64,000 nt of DNA from Bradyrhizobium sp. BRP22 (GCF_020194175.1 NZ_JADYVX010000012.1:1-64000); one strand, 5' to 3'. Shown: positions 7,916-17,041, counted from the stretch's first letter. Translations and numbers: made by a program. The notes: generated by a model not told the origin, from the sequence alone.

Positions 7916-9052
7916 ATGTCCGACAGTCAACTGAGGCAGCCCATCCGCGGCGCGAAGGGCGCAACCGATCCGGGTCCCCGCAACGCCCTGCTCGACAACC
8001 AGAACCCCGACATCCTGACGCCGCCGGAAACCGACAACGGCTCGCTTCCGAATCTCAAGTTCTCGTTTGGCATGGCCCACAATCGCCTCGAGGACGGCGG
8101 CTGGGCGCGCGAGGTGACGGTGCGCGAATTGCCGGTCGCCAAATCGATGGCCGGCGTCAACATGCGGCTCGATTCCGGTGTGGTGCGCGAACTGCATTGG
8201 CACAAGGAAGCGGAGTGGGCCTACATCCTGCAGGGCAATGTCCGCCTGACGGTGGTCGATGAGGATCGCAATGTCGCGGTCGACGATCTCAAACCGGGCG
8301 ACGTCTGGCTGGTGCCGGCCGGCATCCCCCACTCCATCCAGGGCCTCGAAGGCGGCTGCGAATTCCTGCTGGTGTTCGACGACGGCAATTTCTCCGAGAA
8401 CGAAACGTTGCTGATCACCGAATTCCTGGCGCATACGCCGCCCGGCATCCTGGCCAAGAATTTCGGCATTGGCGTCGAGCACTTCGCCAACATCCCGAAA
8501 TCCGAGAAGTACATCTTCCGCCTCCCGGTCCCGGCCCCGCTCGAGACCGTCCGCAGGCAGCTTCCCGACAGTCCGCCAAAGCTCCCCTATGTCTGGCACG
8601 CTTCCGAGCATCCGCCGACCCCCTACAAGGGCGGATCGGTGAAAATGATCGACGTCACCAACTTCCCGGAAACCACCCTGTCGGCGCTGATCATGGAGAT
8701 TGAGCCGGGCGCGCTGCGCGAACTGCACTGGCATCCCGATGCCGACGAATGGCAATATTATCTGGAGGGACAAGCCCGGATGACGGTGTTCGATGCCACC
8801 TCGAAGGCGCGCACCTTCAACTACACCTCCGGTGACGTCGGGTTCGTGCCGCGAACCATGGGCCACTACATCGAGAACATCGGCTCCACCACGCTGCGGC
8901 TGATCAACGTCTTCAACAAACCGCGCTACAAGGACATCTCGCTCAACAACTGGATGGCGCTAACTCCGCCCGATCTCGTCAAGGGGCACCTCAACCTTGA
9001 CGACACCGCAATGAGGGCGCTGAAGCGCGAGCGCTGCGCCGTGGTTCGCTGA
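7916..9052 (+). CDS. oxdC: Oxalate decarboxylase, bicupin
   Basis: The 378-residue protein has two cupin domains. Each has a manganese site: ELHWHKEAEW with GDVWLVPAGIPHSIQ in the N-terminal cupin, and ELHWHPDADEWQYYLEG with GDVGFVPRTMGHYIEN in the C-terminal one. The family lid loop (SENST in Bacillus OxdC) appears here as SENET. The lid glutamate that favours decarboxylation to formate plus CO2 over oxidation is therefore kept. There is no signal peptide or Tat motif, so it is probably cytoplasmic. The reaction consumes a proton and can relieve acid or oxalate stress. It stands alone on the plus strand. Confidence 0.93.
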   Translation: MSDSQLRQPIRGAKGATDPGPRNALLDNQNPDILTPPETDNGSLPNLKFSFGMAHNRLEDGGWAREVTVRELPVAKSMAGVNMRLDSGVVRELHWHKEAEWAYILQGNVRLTVVDEDRNVAVDDLKPGDVWLVPAGIPHSIQGLEGGCEFLLVFDDGNFSENETLLITEFLAHTPPGILAKNFGIGVEHFANIPKSEKYIFRLPVPAPLETVRRQLPDSPPKLPYVWHASEHPPTPYKGGSVKMIDVTNFPETTLSALIMEIEPGALRELHWHPDADEWQYYLEGQARMTVFDATSKARTFNYTSGDVGFVPRTMGHYIENIGSTTLRLINVFNKPRYKDISLNNWMALTPPDLVKGHLNLDDTAMRALKRERCAVVR

Positions 9053-9190
9053 TCTGCGATCACGCGAGCAGGCGTAACGTTGTCCGGCTGACGCGCGCCA
9101 GCCGGACAGCATCGAACAAAGCAACCACCCGGCGAGAAACCTTCGAAGGTTTCAATCGTTGGTTCCGGTCAATAAGCCAGGGAGGAAACC

Positions 9191-9454
9191 ATGAATAGAT
9201 TAGTGCCCGTTCTCTTGGCCGCGGCTCTGTCCGCAGGTGTGCCAAGCCTTGTGAAGGCGGACCAGCCGGGAGCGGACTGGATGCCCGCCCAGCAGGTGAT
9301 CGAGACCATTCTCAAGTCGGGCTATACGCAGGTTACCAAGATCGAGGCCGACGACGGCCGTTGGGAAGGCAAAGGCATCAAGAACGGGCAGAAGATGGAG
9401 TTTCATGCTGATCCGAAGACCGGTGTGATCGCCCACGAAAAGCCCGATCGCTGA
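9191..9454 (+). CDS. PepSY-domain small exported protein
   Basis: The 87-residue product starts after CAGGGAGGAAACC, an excellent ribosome binding site. It has a signal peptide (LVPVLLAAALSAGVPSLVKA). The remainder matches the PepSY/YpeB-like fold: MPAQQVIETILKSGYTQVTK, then a two-strand hairpin DDGRWEGKGIKNGQKMEFHAD and PKTGVIAHE. Such proteins are thought to bind or inhibit proteases or act as periplasmic modulators. It is likely periplasmic. Confidence 0.8.
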   Translation: MNRLVPVLLAAALSAGVPSLVKADQPGADWMPAQQVIETILKSGYTQVTKIEADDGRWEGKGIKNGQKMEFHADPKTGVIAHEKPDR

Positions 9455-9478
9455 GAGTGCGGCAGCAATCCTCGCGGA

Positions 9479-9916
9479 TCATGCCTGAGCGAGCGCCTTC
9501 TCGCGACTTGCGATCAGCACCCGCAAAGGCTCCGCCACGGCAACGGAGCTGTGGGTTCGCTGATCCGTGCATACCCACACGATCTCGCCGGTGGAGCGGA
9601 GCTCCTCGCCGCCCCTGGCGAAAATTGCGAGCGCAAGCGTGATCGAGGATCGACCGATCTTCGCGACCCGCACGCAGACATCGATCTCCTCGTCGAACCG
9701 GATCGGCGCCTTGTATTCGACGACCGACCTCACGAGATGGAAATCGACGCCGGTCCTCGAGACCTCGCCGAGATAGTCATAGCCGAGGGCGCGAAAATAC
9801 TCGGTGATCGCCGTGTCGAAATAAGTCAGGTAGTGCGCGTTGAACACCACGGCCTGCGCATCGACCTCGGAATAGCGCACCCGAAACGGATGATGAAACC
9901 AGAAATCCTCGCGCAT
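9479..9916 (-). CDS. Acyl-CoA thioesterase, 4-hydroxybenzoyl-CoA thioesterase family
   Basis: I start this at 9916 (MREDFWFHHPFRVRYSEVDA) because GGAAGGAGAACGC precedes that ATG. The 145-residue hotdog-fold protein has the signature RYSEVDAQAVVFNAHYLTYFD, whose Asp is the usual catalytic acid. It then has FHLVRSVVEYKAPIRFDEEI and a strand GEIVWVCTD. It would hydrolyse an acyl-CoA in the cytoplasm; the acyl group is not determinable. It follows the acyl-CoA synthetase gene on the same strand but is separated by 245 bp and a hairpin, so co-transcription is doubtful. Confidence 0.85.
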   Translation of the reverse strand: MREDFWFHHPFRVRYSEVDAQAVVFNAHYLTYFDTAITEYFRALGYDYLGEVSRTGVDFHLVRSVVEYKAPIRFDEEIDVCVRVAKIGRSSITLALAIFARGGEELRSTGEIVWVCTDQRTHSSVAVAEPLRVLIASREKALAQA

Positions 9917-9950
9917 GCGTTCTCCTTCCACGAAGTGTCATCCATCCCCT

Positions 9951-10070
9951 GATATCACGATCGCCGCGGAAGTGCGCGAGGCCAAATTTGCCAATGGCCT
10001 GCCGATCCGGAGAATTGCGCTGGCGCCGGACGAAAAGATCGCAGGGCTGCTGGTCCAGAGCGGACTGTAG
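9951..10070 (+). pseudogene. Open C-terminal coding fragment without start (gene remnant)
   Basis: A plus-strand frame runs 39 codons to a TAG at 10068, reading ITIAAEVREAKFANGLPIRR and then IALAPDEKIAGLLVQSGL. It has coding-like composition but no ATG, GTG or ribosome binding site at its 5' end. It looks like the tail of a former gene whose 5' part was lost. I do not recognise the parent family. Confidence 0.3.
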
Positions 10071-10097
10071 CGAGGTAATCCGCCATACAGAACGATA

Positions 10098-10127
10098 TTG
10101 GCGGGCTAGCCTTCGCTAACCCGCCAA
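10098..10127. terminator. Hairpin after acyl-CoA synthetase gene
   Basis: TTGGCGGGCTAGC and GCTAACCCGCCAA form a 13-bp stem with one mismatch around a 4-nt loop. It lies 35 bp beyond the stop of the minus-strand synthetase gene. No U-tract follows on either strand, so termination activity is only plausible. Confidence 0.45.
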
Positions 10128-10161
10128 CGAACTTGTCATTATTTCCGAATGCGGGAACGGC

Positions 10162-11724
10162 TCAGCTCGCGCGCCGCGATGGTTGTTCGCCTGCCCCGGA
10201 GCGGGACGCCTTGTTGCCGTCGATCGCCATCGCCTGCAACGTCGTCCGATCGACCTTGCTCAGCGCGTTGCGCGGCAAAGCATCGATCACGATGAGACGC
10301 TCAGGCACCTTGTAGGCGGCCAGCCGCGTCGCCACGTCGCTGAGGATGCCGGCAACGACTCGCTCGTCCTTTCCCTTTACGAGCGTGACGAAACCGATCA
10401 CGCGCTGTCCGAGCACGGCGTCCGGCACACCGACCACGGCCGCTTCCTGAACCGAGGGATGGGCGGCGACCACCTGCTCGACTTCGACAGGCGAGATGTT
10501 GGTGCCGCCGCGGATGATGATGTCCTTCTTGCGCGCGACGAACAGGAGTTCGTCCTGCGCCTCGCGCCGCACCAGGTCGCCGGTGTAATACCAGCCGTCC
10601 TTCAGGCCTTCCGTCGTCGCCCTCAGATCGTTCCAGTAGCCCACGAACAGATTCGGACCGCGGACCAGGAGCTCGCCGAGTTCGCCATCGGCGACATCGT
10701 TGCCATCGTCGTCGACCAGCCGGATGTCCGCCGGCCGCATGATCCTCATCACCGGACCCGGCCGCAGACCGTAGCCGAGATTGCCGACGGCTTCCGTCGC
10801 GCCCCATACGTTATAAAGCGGAGCGTCGAAGGTGGCCGTGACCTGCCGCTGCAGTTCGATCGGGCAGGCGTCGGCTCCAGTCAGACAAAAGCGCAGTGAC
10901 TTCAGCTCGCGCGGCTGGGCGCGCTGGCGATCGAGCAATGCGGCGTATTGTGCGGGAAAACCGACCTGCATGGTGCAGCTATGCCGCTCGATCGTGTCGA
11001 GGACGGTGTCGGCATCGAAGCTCTCGATCAGCACGAAGGGAATACCGGCCCTGATACAGGTGAGACAACAGATGAGCCCGCTTATATGCGCCACAGGCAG
11101 GGCCATGGCGATGCTATCGTGGCCGGACACGCCCCAATTGTTGATGAGGAGGTCGACCGTTTCAGCCATGCTGGAGGCGGTATGAACAACGAACTTGGGT
11201 TCGCCGGTCGTGCCTGACGTGGTGATGAGCACGGCAGGTTGATCCGCCGCGGGCAGATCCGGCAAGTCGCCACGGCCGGCGTCATCGAACAATTGCTGCA
11301 ACGGCAATCCACCATGCGCGCCGGACGTCGTCTCGACCAGGAAGCGCTTGTCGCGCGGCAGGATCGAGCCGTCGATGGCGGCCACATTGCCGTAAAGTGC
11401 GGTCTCGCCGATATAGAGCGTCGGCCGCAGCCGCCGCAGAAGAGGCTCGAGCTCTGCCTGTTTGAAAGCGGTCCGCAACGGGGCCACGATCGCGCCCAGG
11501 AGAAAGCAGGCGTAAACCGCTACAACGAATTCGGGACGGTTCATCATATGCATGGCCACGCGATCGCCCGGTTTCACACCGTGGGCGACCAATCCGCGCG
11601 CGAGCAGCTCGGCCCCGGCCAGGATCCGTTCGTAAGTCCACACGTTCTCGTGAAACACCAGAGCCGCGCTTTTCTGCCGGACCTTCGCCTGCTCCCTCAA
11701 CGCTTCGATCGGCGTGGGTTTCAT
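10162..11724 (-). CDS. Class I adenylate-forming acyl-CoA synthetase
   Basis: The 520-residue protein shows all core motifs of AMP-dependent acyl-CoA ligases. These are the P-loop-like TTSGTTGEPKF (about 168-178), NVWGATEAVGNLGYG (about 308), GWYYTGDLVRRE (about 395), the hinge RKKDIIIRGGTNISPVEVEQ (about 415) and the A10 lysine region PRNALSKVDR (about 490). It activates a carboxylic acid to an acyl-AMP and then an acyl-CoA in the cytoplasm. The substrate is not clear from the sequence. The thioesterase on the same strand downstream acts on related metabolites. It is preceded by a 240-bp divergent gap toward AMP nucleosidase. Confidence 0.9.
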   Translation of the reverse strand: MKPTPIEALREQAKVRQKSAALVFHENVWTYERILAGAELLARGLVAHGVKPGDRVAMHMMNRPEFVVAVYACFLLGAIVAPLRTAFKQAELEPLLRRLRPTLYIGETALYGNVAAIDGSILPRDKRFLVETTSGAHGGLPLQQLFDDAGRGDLPDLPAADQPAVLITTSGTTGEPKFVVHTASSMAETVDLLINNWGVSGHDSIAMALPVAHISGLICCLTCIRAGIPFVLIESFDADTVLDTIERHSCTMQVGFPAQYAALLDRQRAQPRELKSLRFCLTGADACPIELQRQVTATFDAPLYNVWGATEAVGNLGYGLRPGPVMRIMRPADIRLVDDDGNDVADGELGELLVRGPNLFVGYWNDLRATTEGLKDGWYYTGDLVRREAQDELLFVARKKDIIIRGGTNISPVEVEQVVAAHPSVQEAAVVGVPDAVLGQRVIGFVTLVKGKDERVVAGILSDVATRLAAYKVPERLIVIDALPRNALSKVDRTTLQAMAIDGNKASRSGAGEQPSRRAS

Positions 11725-11962
11725 CGGCTGCTCTCCCTGTCGTGAGTGAAGCAGGGAGACTGTGCGGGCGGCGCTACCGCACTGTTTCAGGCGACGGAAG
11801 AAATGGTTTCGATTGTAAGCAATCGGCGGAACAGGCCGGCAAGACGCTCAATTGCACGTGACCTCTTCGCGTTCGCAGGGCAGCTCGTGCAGTGACCGAG
11901 GCGCCCGGCAGCCGCCAGCGATCCCCCTTTCATGCTCCGGAGAATCTGCCATAGTAACAACA

Positions 11963-13459
11963 ATGTGCTCCGCCCTTACCATGCTGACCCCGCCGCGGAT
12001 TGCGACCGAAGCGTTCACCGACGCGGCTGCAGCGGTTGCCCGCCTGGAACAGATATATGAGCGCAACACCGCCTTCCTGCGGGATCGCTTCGAGGCCTAT
12101 GCCAATGGCGGGCCGCTCACGGCGCGCGTGCGGGCCAATTATCCGTTCGTGCGCATTGCAACCGCGACCCATGTGCGGGTGGATTCGCGCCTCGCATACG
12201 GCTTTGTCGCAAGGCCCGGCATCTATGAGACCACGGTGACGAGGCCGGACCTGTTCCGCACCTATCTCACCGAGCAGATCGGACGATTGATCGACAATCA
12301 TGGCGTGCCGGTGGAGGTCGGCGAGTCGAACGAGCCGATCCCGATCCATTTCGCCTATCGTCGCGACATCAACATCGAAGCCGCTCTCGCTCCCGGCGAC
12401 AAGTCGAACGTGATGCGATCGCTGCGCGATCTGTTCGACGTGCCCGATCTGGCCGCGATGGACGACGCGATCGCCAATGGCACGCTTGAACTTCCGCCCG
12501 GCGCGCCCGAACCGCTGGCCTTGTTCCGCGCGGCGCGCGTCGATTATTCGCTGCGCCGGCTTTATCACTACACCGGCACCGATCCGGAGCACTTCCAGAA
12601 CTTCGTGATCTTCACCAATTACCAGTTCTATATCGATGCCTTCGTGGAGATGAGCCAGAAGCGCGTGGCTGCGGGCCTAGCCGGGCCGGACGCCTTCGTT
12701 GGCCCGGGGAACGTCATCGCGCGCAACGCGCGTCTCGGCGGCGGCACTACGGGTATCGCTCCGGAGCGGATGCCGCAAATGCCGGCCTTTCATTCGATCG
12801 AGGCGGGTTATCGGGGCATTACCCTGATCAACATCGGGACCGGTCCATCCAATGCACGAAACATCACCGACCATGTCGCGGTGCTGCGGCCGCACGCCTG
12901 GCTGATGCTCGGCCACTGCGCGGGCCTCAGGAACACGCAGCGGCTCGGAGACTACGTGCTGGCGCATGGCTACGTGCGCGAGGATCATGTGCTCGACTAT
13001 GAGCTGCCGCTCTGGGTGCCGATACCTGCGCTCGCCGAGATGCAGGTCGCGCTCGAGGAGGCGGTGGGCGAAGTGACCGGGCTCGAAGGGTTCGAGCTGA
13101 AACGGCTGATGCGCACGGGAACGGTCGCGAGCGTGGACAATCGCAATTGGGAGATCGGCGACCCCTCGGTCATCCGGCGCCTGTCGCAGTCGCGCGCGAT
13201 CGCGCTCGACATGGAATCGGCCGCCATTGCCGCCAACGGCTTTCGTTTCCGTGTTCCCTACGGCACGCTACTATGCGTCTCGGACAAGCCGTTGCACGGC
13301 GAGATCAAGCTCGCAGGGATGGCGAGCGAGTTCTACCGGCAACGCGTCGGCCAGCATCTCGAGATCGGCCTGAAGGCACTCGAGCGGCTGCGCGAGCAGC
13401 AATTGGAGCGCCTGCATTCGCGCAAGCTCCGCAGCTTCGCCGAAGTCGCGTTTCAGTAG
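11963..13459 (+). CDS. amn: AMP nucleosidase
   Basis: AMP nucleosidase hydrolyses AMP to adenine and ribose 5-phosphate. The N-terminal Amn domain spans roughly 20-170 (RLEQIYERNTAFLRDRFEAY; RVRANYPFVRIATATHVRVD). The C-terminal nucleoside-phosphorylase-like domain holds ITLINIGTGPSNARNITDH, WLMLGHCAGLRNTQRLGDYV, ALDMESAAIAANGFRFRVPY and LCVSDKPLHGEIKL. The frame is open up to 11852, but homology starts after 11990, so I chose the ATG at 11963 (the ATG at 11981 is also possible); no strong ribosome binding site decides it. Length (498) fits the family. Confidence 0.92.
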   Translation: MCSALTMLTPPRIATEAFTDAAAAVARLEQIYERNTAFLRDRFEAYANGGPLTARVRANYPFVRIATATHVRVDSRLAYGFVARPGIYETTVTRPDLFRTYLTEQIGRLIDNHGVPVEVGESNEPIPIHFAYRRDINIEAALAPGDKSNVMRSLRDLFDVPDLAAMDDAIANGTLELPPGAPEPLALFRAARVDYSLRRLYHYTGTDPEHFQNFVIFTNYQFYIDAFVEMSQKRVAAGLAGPDAFVGPGNVIARNARLGGGTTGIAPERMPQMPAFHSIEAGYRGITLINIGTGPSNARNITDHVAVLRPHAWLMLGHCAGLRNTQRLGDYVLAHGYVREDHVLDYELPLWVPIPALAEMQVALEEAVGEVTGLEGFELKRLMRTGTVASVDNRNWEIGDPSVIRRLSQSRAIALDMESAAIAANGFRFRVPYGTLLCVSDKPLHGEIKLAGMASEFYRQRVGQHLEIGLKALERLREQQLERLHSRKLRSFAEVAFQ

Positions 13460-13472
13460 CGCGGCGGACCTA

Positions 13473-13510
13473 TCCATGCCTTAACGGCGTTTCCATGCCT
13501 TAACGGCGTT
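13473..13510. repeat. Two tandem copies of a 19-bp unit
   Basis: TCCATGCCTTAACGGCGTT occurs twice head to tail (13473-13491, 13492-13510). The second copy includes the stop codon and last two Arg codons of the CBS-domain gene on the minus strand. The first copy is therefore a local duplication of that gene's 3' end, presumably by slippage. Confidence 0.8.
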
Positions 13511-13928
13511 CCTTGTCCGTCGGCCTGGAAACGCCCTGCAATGCGTCCTGCGCGGCCAGGCCTCTCGATCGGCCGAGATCGGCGAGCGCGATCACGCCGA
13601 CCATGCGCTTGTCGCGATTGAGCACCGGAAGCCTGCGTACCTGATGCTTGGCCATGACCTGGGCTGCGGCCTCGGCATCATCATCATCGAAGCAGTAGCT
13701 GACGCCTTCGGACATGACCTCGCGCACCGCCGTATTGCCTGCGGTGCGGTTGTCGGCGACGGCGCGCACCACGATATCGCGGTCGGTCACCATCCCGATC
13801 AACCGGTCGTTCTCGCCGACCGGCAGCGAACCGACGTCATGGGCGCGCATCTTGCGCGCCGCATCACGGATCGACATGTTCGGATCGGCAATATCGACCT
13901 CGTGTTGCATGATCTCTCGAACCTGCAT
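13500..13928 (-). CDS. CBS-domain pair protein
   Basis: The 142-residue protein consists of two CBS repeats. The first is about 8-60 (HEVDIADPNMSIRDAARKMR, GSLPVGENDRLIGMVTDRDI) and the second about 72-128 (VREVMSEGVSYCFDDDDAEA, VRRLPVLNRDKRMVGVIALA). Stand-alone CBS pairs bind adenine nucleotides and act as energy or stress sensors, often modulating another protein. It is divergent from the hydrolase-phosphoribosyltransferase gene and adjacent to AMP nucleosidase, an AMP-consuming enzyme; a link through AMP sensing is only a suggestion. Confidence 0.88.
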   Translation of the reverse strand: MQVREIMQHEVDIADPNMSIRDAARKMRAHDVGSLPVGENDRLIGMVTDRDIVVRAVADNRTAGNTAVREVMSEGVSYCFDDDDAEAAAQVMAKHQVRRLPVLNRDKRMVGVIALADLGRSRGLAAQDALQGVSRPTDKERR

Positions 13929-14190
13929 CGTCTATCTCCAGCTTTGATCGAAGATCCTGTTCCCCCTCGCCACCTGCCTCGGCCGCGAGTGGCCATCCGG
14001 AGGAACGTCCGGCTGCGGGATGAGTTGCGTTGAAAATTGCACGGCGCGCTCGTCCGGCTCCAGCCGGAGCGATGCGGTCGCAGGATCATCGGCGCGCGTT
14101 GCGGCAGGATCCGACGATGTTTGCTGCGCCGAGCCAACAGTCGCAAAGGGAACCCGGCATGGCCCATTCCCCTGCCACCGAGTGTTGATC

Positions 14191-15510
14191 ATGACCGGCG
14201 TGCGAGAGCAGATCAGCGACGTCGGCATCGGTCCTCGCCATCTCGCCGGCATATTGGGCGTGCCCGAGGACGCGACCGCCATCGTGGTCTTCGCGCATGG
14301 CAGCGGCAGTGGCCGCAACAGCCCGCGTAACAATCAGGTGGCCGCCGGCCTGCGCAAGGCGGGCTTTGCCACGCTGCTGCTCGACCTCCTCAGCGAGCAG
14401 GAAGAGCGCGATCGCGGCAATGTCTTCGATATCGGCTTGCTGGCCTCGCGCCTTGCCGAAGCAGCCGACTGGGTTCATGCCAGGCGCGAATTCGCGATGC
14501 TTCCCGTCGGCTATTTCGGCGCAAGCACGGGCGCCGCGGCTGCACTGGTCGCCGCGGCCGAACGGCAGAATGTCGGCGCCGTGGTCTCGCGCGGCGGACG
14601 GCCCGATCTCGCCGGCGCCGCACTGCGCGTCGTCGCCGCGCCGACGCTGTTGATCGTGGGGGGTGCCGACCTGCCGGTTGTTCCGCTCAACCGTGCGGCC
14701 TTCGCTGAGCTCCGCTGCGAAAAGGATTTCGTCATCGTGCCGCGGGCCACTCATTTGTTCGAAGAGCCCGGCGCGCTCGAAGAGGTCATCGAGCACGCGA
14801 AAGGCTGGTTCCGCCGTTTTCTGTCATCGCCCCTGACAGGTAGCTTCGGCGAGCTCGTGTTCGCCGACCGCCGCGAGGCCGGACGCCGGCTTGTGCCGGC
14901 GCTCATGAAGTTCGGGAACGACGACCCGGTGGTGCTGGCACTGCCGCGCGGCGGCGTGCCGGTCGCATTCGAGGTCGCGCAGGCGCTGAACGCGCCGCTC
15001 GATGTCGTGCTCGTGCGCAAGATCGGAGCGCCCGGACACGAAGAGCTCGGGCTCGGCGCCGTGGTCGACGGCGCCAAGGCGCAAGTGGTGATGAACGACG
15101 AGATCGTTCGCGCCATCGAGCCCAGCGCCGACTATCTCGAGGCGGAGACATCCCGCCAACTCGCCGAGATCGAGCGGCGCCGCCAGCTCTATCGCGACAG
15201 CGAGGCGCCTGTCGACATTGCCGGTCGCACCGTGATCGTGATCGACGACGGCATCGCGACCGGCGGAACGATGAGGGCCGTGGTCAAGGCGCTCTCCCGA
15301 GCAGGCGCGCGTCGCATCGTCGTCGCGGTGCCGGTCGCGCCGCACGACACGATCGAGAGCCTGACGGCGGAGGTTGACGAAATCATCTGCCTGATTGAAC
15401 CCGAGCCGTTCTTTGCGGTCGGCATGCACTACCGGGACTTCAACCAGACTTCCGACCGCGAAGTGGTGGAGCTGCTGCGTCGCGCCAAGGGAAATGGCGG
15501 CCGGCCGTGA
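14191..15510 (+). CDS. Fused dienelactone-hydrolase-like / phosphoribosyltransferase protein
   Basis: From the ATG at 14191 the product has 439 residues. The N-terminal half (about 1-210) is an alpha/beta hydrolase: FAHGSGSGRNSPRNN at the oxyanion strand, GYFGASTGAAAALVAA as the nucleophile elbow (Ser in GAST), and PRATHLFEEPGAL with the late His. The C-terminal half (about 215-435) is a type I phosphoribosyltransferase: ALPRGGVPVAFEVA, VLVRKIGAPGHEELGLGAV and the PRPP loop VIVIDDGIATGGTM. The frame is open upstream to 14020, but that part is low-complexity. Such fusions are known; I recall the phosphoribosyltransferase being first in others. The substrate is unknown. Confidence 0.88.
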   Translation: MTGVREQISDVGIGPRHLAGILGVPEDATAIVVFAHGSGSGRNSPRNNQVAAGLRKAGFATLLLDLLSEQEERDRGNVFDIGLLASRLAEAADWVHARREFAMLPVGYFGASTGAAAALVAAAERQNVGAVVSRGGRPDLAGAALRVVAAPTLLIVGGADLPVVPLNRAAFAELRCEKDFVIVPRATHLFEEPGALEEVIEHAKGWFRRFLSSPLTGSFGELVFADRREAGRRLVPALMKFGNDDPVVLALPRGGVPVAFEVAQALNAPLDVVLVRKIGAPGHEELGLGAVVDGAKAQVVMNDEIVRAIEPSADYLEAETSRQLAEIERRRQLYRDSEAPVDIAGRTVIVIDDGIATGGTMRAVVKALSRAGARRIVVAVPVAPHDTIESLTAEVDEIICLIEPEPFFAVGMHYRDFNQTSDREVVELLRRAKGNGGRP

Positions 15511-15631
15511 GCGCCCGGCCGCGTCGATGATGAAGGCTCACATTCCGTACAGGATCCTCGGTTCGCCACCGGCGCGGGATCACCGGACATCCGATCTTCT
15601 TGCCGGCTTCCATCCTGTGACCGAGCGGTTC

Positions 15632-15741
15632 GCTAGTGCATTTTTTCGGTTCTGATTGAATCAGAACCGAAGCTCTAGATTCTTGTTTTGACGCGTTTTC
15701 TTCACGCGAACCGGTATCCACTTCGCTCGAAAACGCTCTAG
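15632..15741. repeat. Interspersed repeat, copy 2 (same family as 251-357)
   Basis: It carries the same palindrome (TTCGGTTCTGATT / AATCAGAACCGAA) and the same tail (GACGCGTTTTCTTCACGCGAA ... GCTCGAAAACGCTCTAG) as 251-357, with only a few substitutions and single-base indels. It sits between the convergent ends of the fusion gene and the adenylate cyclase gene, where it could serve as a bidirectional hairpin. Confidence 0.8.
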
Positions 15742-15772
15742 AGGAGTGCGCCCACTCGGCAGACGGCATAGC

Positions 15773-16972
15773 TCAGCCGTCATACGCAAACAGCTCGATG
15801 GGTTCGCTGAAGCCTCGCACCGGATATTCGCCGACCCGTTCGAGAGCGAAGTCGCTTTGGACGAGATCGGCAAACGCGCGGGACAGCAGCACCTTTCTTC
15901 CCAATTGCTTGGTGAGAGATTCGAGACGCGAAGCCATGTTGACCGCGGGACCAATGACGGTGAAGTCGAGCCGGGTGCGCGAGCCGATATTGCCGTACAT
16001 GACGTCGCCGACGTGGACGCCGATTCCGTAATTCAGCGGCTCACGACCGGTCTGGCCGTTCTTTTCGTTCAGGGCAATCATGGCCTGACGGGCTTCGCGC
16101 ACGGCACGCAGCAGATTTGCGCAGGCCGATGGCTGGCTGAGCGGAAAAATCGCGAGCAGGCCGTCGCCGATGAATTTCAGTATTTCGCCGCCATGTCGCG
16201 CAATCGGCTCGGACATCGCGTCGAAATAGCCGTTCAGGAGATCAATGACGTCATCGCGCGGCCAGTTGTCGGAGATCCTGGTGAAGTCGCGCAGATCGCA
16301 GATCATGATGGCGGCGCGCACCGTCGTCCCGCTTCCGCGCCGGGTGGCGCCGGCCAGAATCATTTCGCCGGCATGCGGCCCGACATAGGTTTCGAGCAGT
16401 GTTCGCGCCAGCCGGTTCTTGACGCGGATTTCGCTGACCAGCGCCAGAACCGGCAACAGTTTCAACAGGCCGGCAATATGCGTGTCGGCGAAACCTCCGC
16501 GCCGGTCGGTTGCAAAGGTCACGACATGCCGCTTGCCGAGCGTATGGTACAGCGGCCAGGCCACGTAGTCGGTCAGGCCCTTCGCCCGCATCTCGTCATA
16601 GATGGCGTGCTTGCGTCCGAGCGAAGGATCGCGTTCCAGGTTTTCGCGCACCTCCGCGGCACCGTCATGAATTTCGTTGACGGGACTCCCGATGTATTCG
16701 GATCGCTCCCTGACATCGTAGTCCACTCTCGCAATCTCGGCCTCGCGCATTCCGTCGGCCCACGTCATCCGGGCGCCAAGCCATTGTGGATGGTGGATCA
16801 GGATATTGAGCGAGGCGCGCTTGACGGGAATGCCGGCTTGTTGGAGCCGAAGGCACAGCTCGGCGAAGATATTGTCAATGAAGCGCTCGTCGCGCGTGTC
16901 GTCTGTCAGCCAGCGCACGACGTCGTCGCCAGGATGCGCGGTGCCGGGATCGACGTTTGGCTGGGCGTTCAT
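15773..16972 (-). CDS. Class III adenylate/guanylate cyclase domain protein
   Basis: I chose the ATG at 16972 (MNAQPNVDPGTAHPG) because CAGGAGCACGCC precedes it; the frame is open to 17041. The 399-residue protein has an N-terminal region (about 1-190) without membrane segments, which may be a sensory domain. The catalytic cyclase domain follows at about 205-395. Metal-binding Asp residues are in IMICDLRDFTRISDN and EILKFIGDGLLAIFPL. The transition-state Asn and Arg are in VIGPAVNMASRLESLTKQLG. It should make cAMP (or cGMP) in the cytoplasm in response to an unknown signal. Confidence 0.88.
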   Translation of the reverse strand: MNAQPNVDPGTAHPGDDVVRWLTDDTRDERFIDNIFAELCLRLQQAGIPVKRASLNILIHHPQWLGARMTWADGMREAEIARVDYDVRERSEYIGSPVNEIHDGAAEVRENLERDPSLGRKHAIYDEMRAKGLTDYVAWPLYHTLGKRHVVTFATDRRGGFADTHIAGLLKLLPVLALVSEIRVKNRLARTLLETYVGPHAGEMILAGATRRGSGTTVRAAIMICDLRDFTRISDNWPRDDVIDLLNGYFDAMSEPIARHGGEILKFIGDGLLAIFPLSQPSACANLLRAVREARQAMIALNEKNGQTGREPLNYGIGVHVGDVMYGNIGSRTRLDFTVIGPAVNMASRLESLTKQLGRKVLLSRAFADLVQSDFALERVGEYPVRGFSEPIELFAYDG

Positions 16973-17041
16973 GGCGTGCTCCTGGGTCGCGAGCGGTATC
17001 GACGGTACAGCGTATGTCGTGTCCCCGCGCGATGGAGTCAA

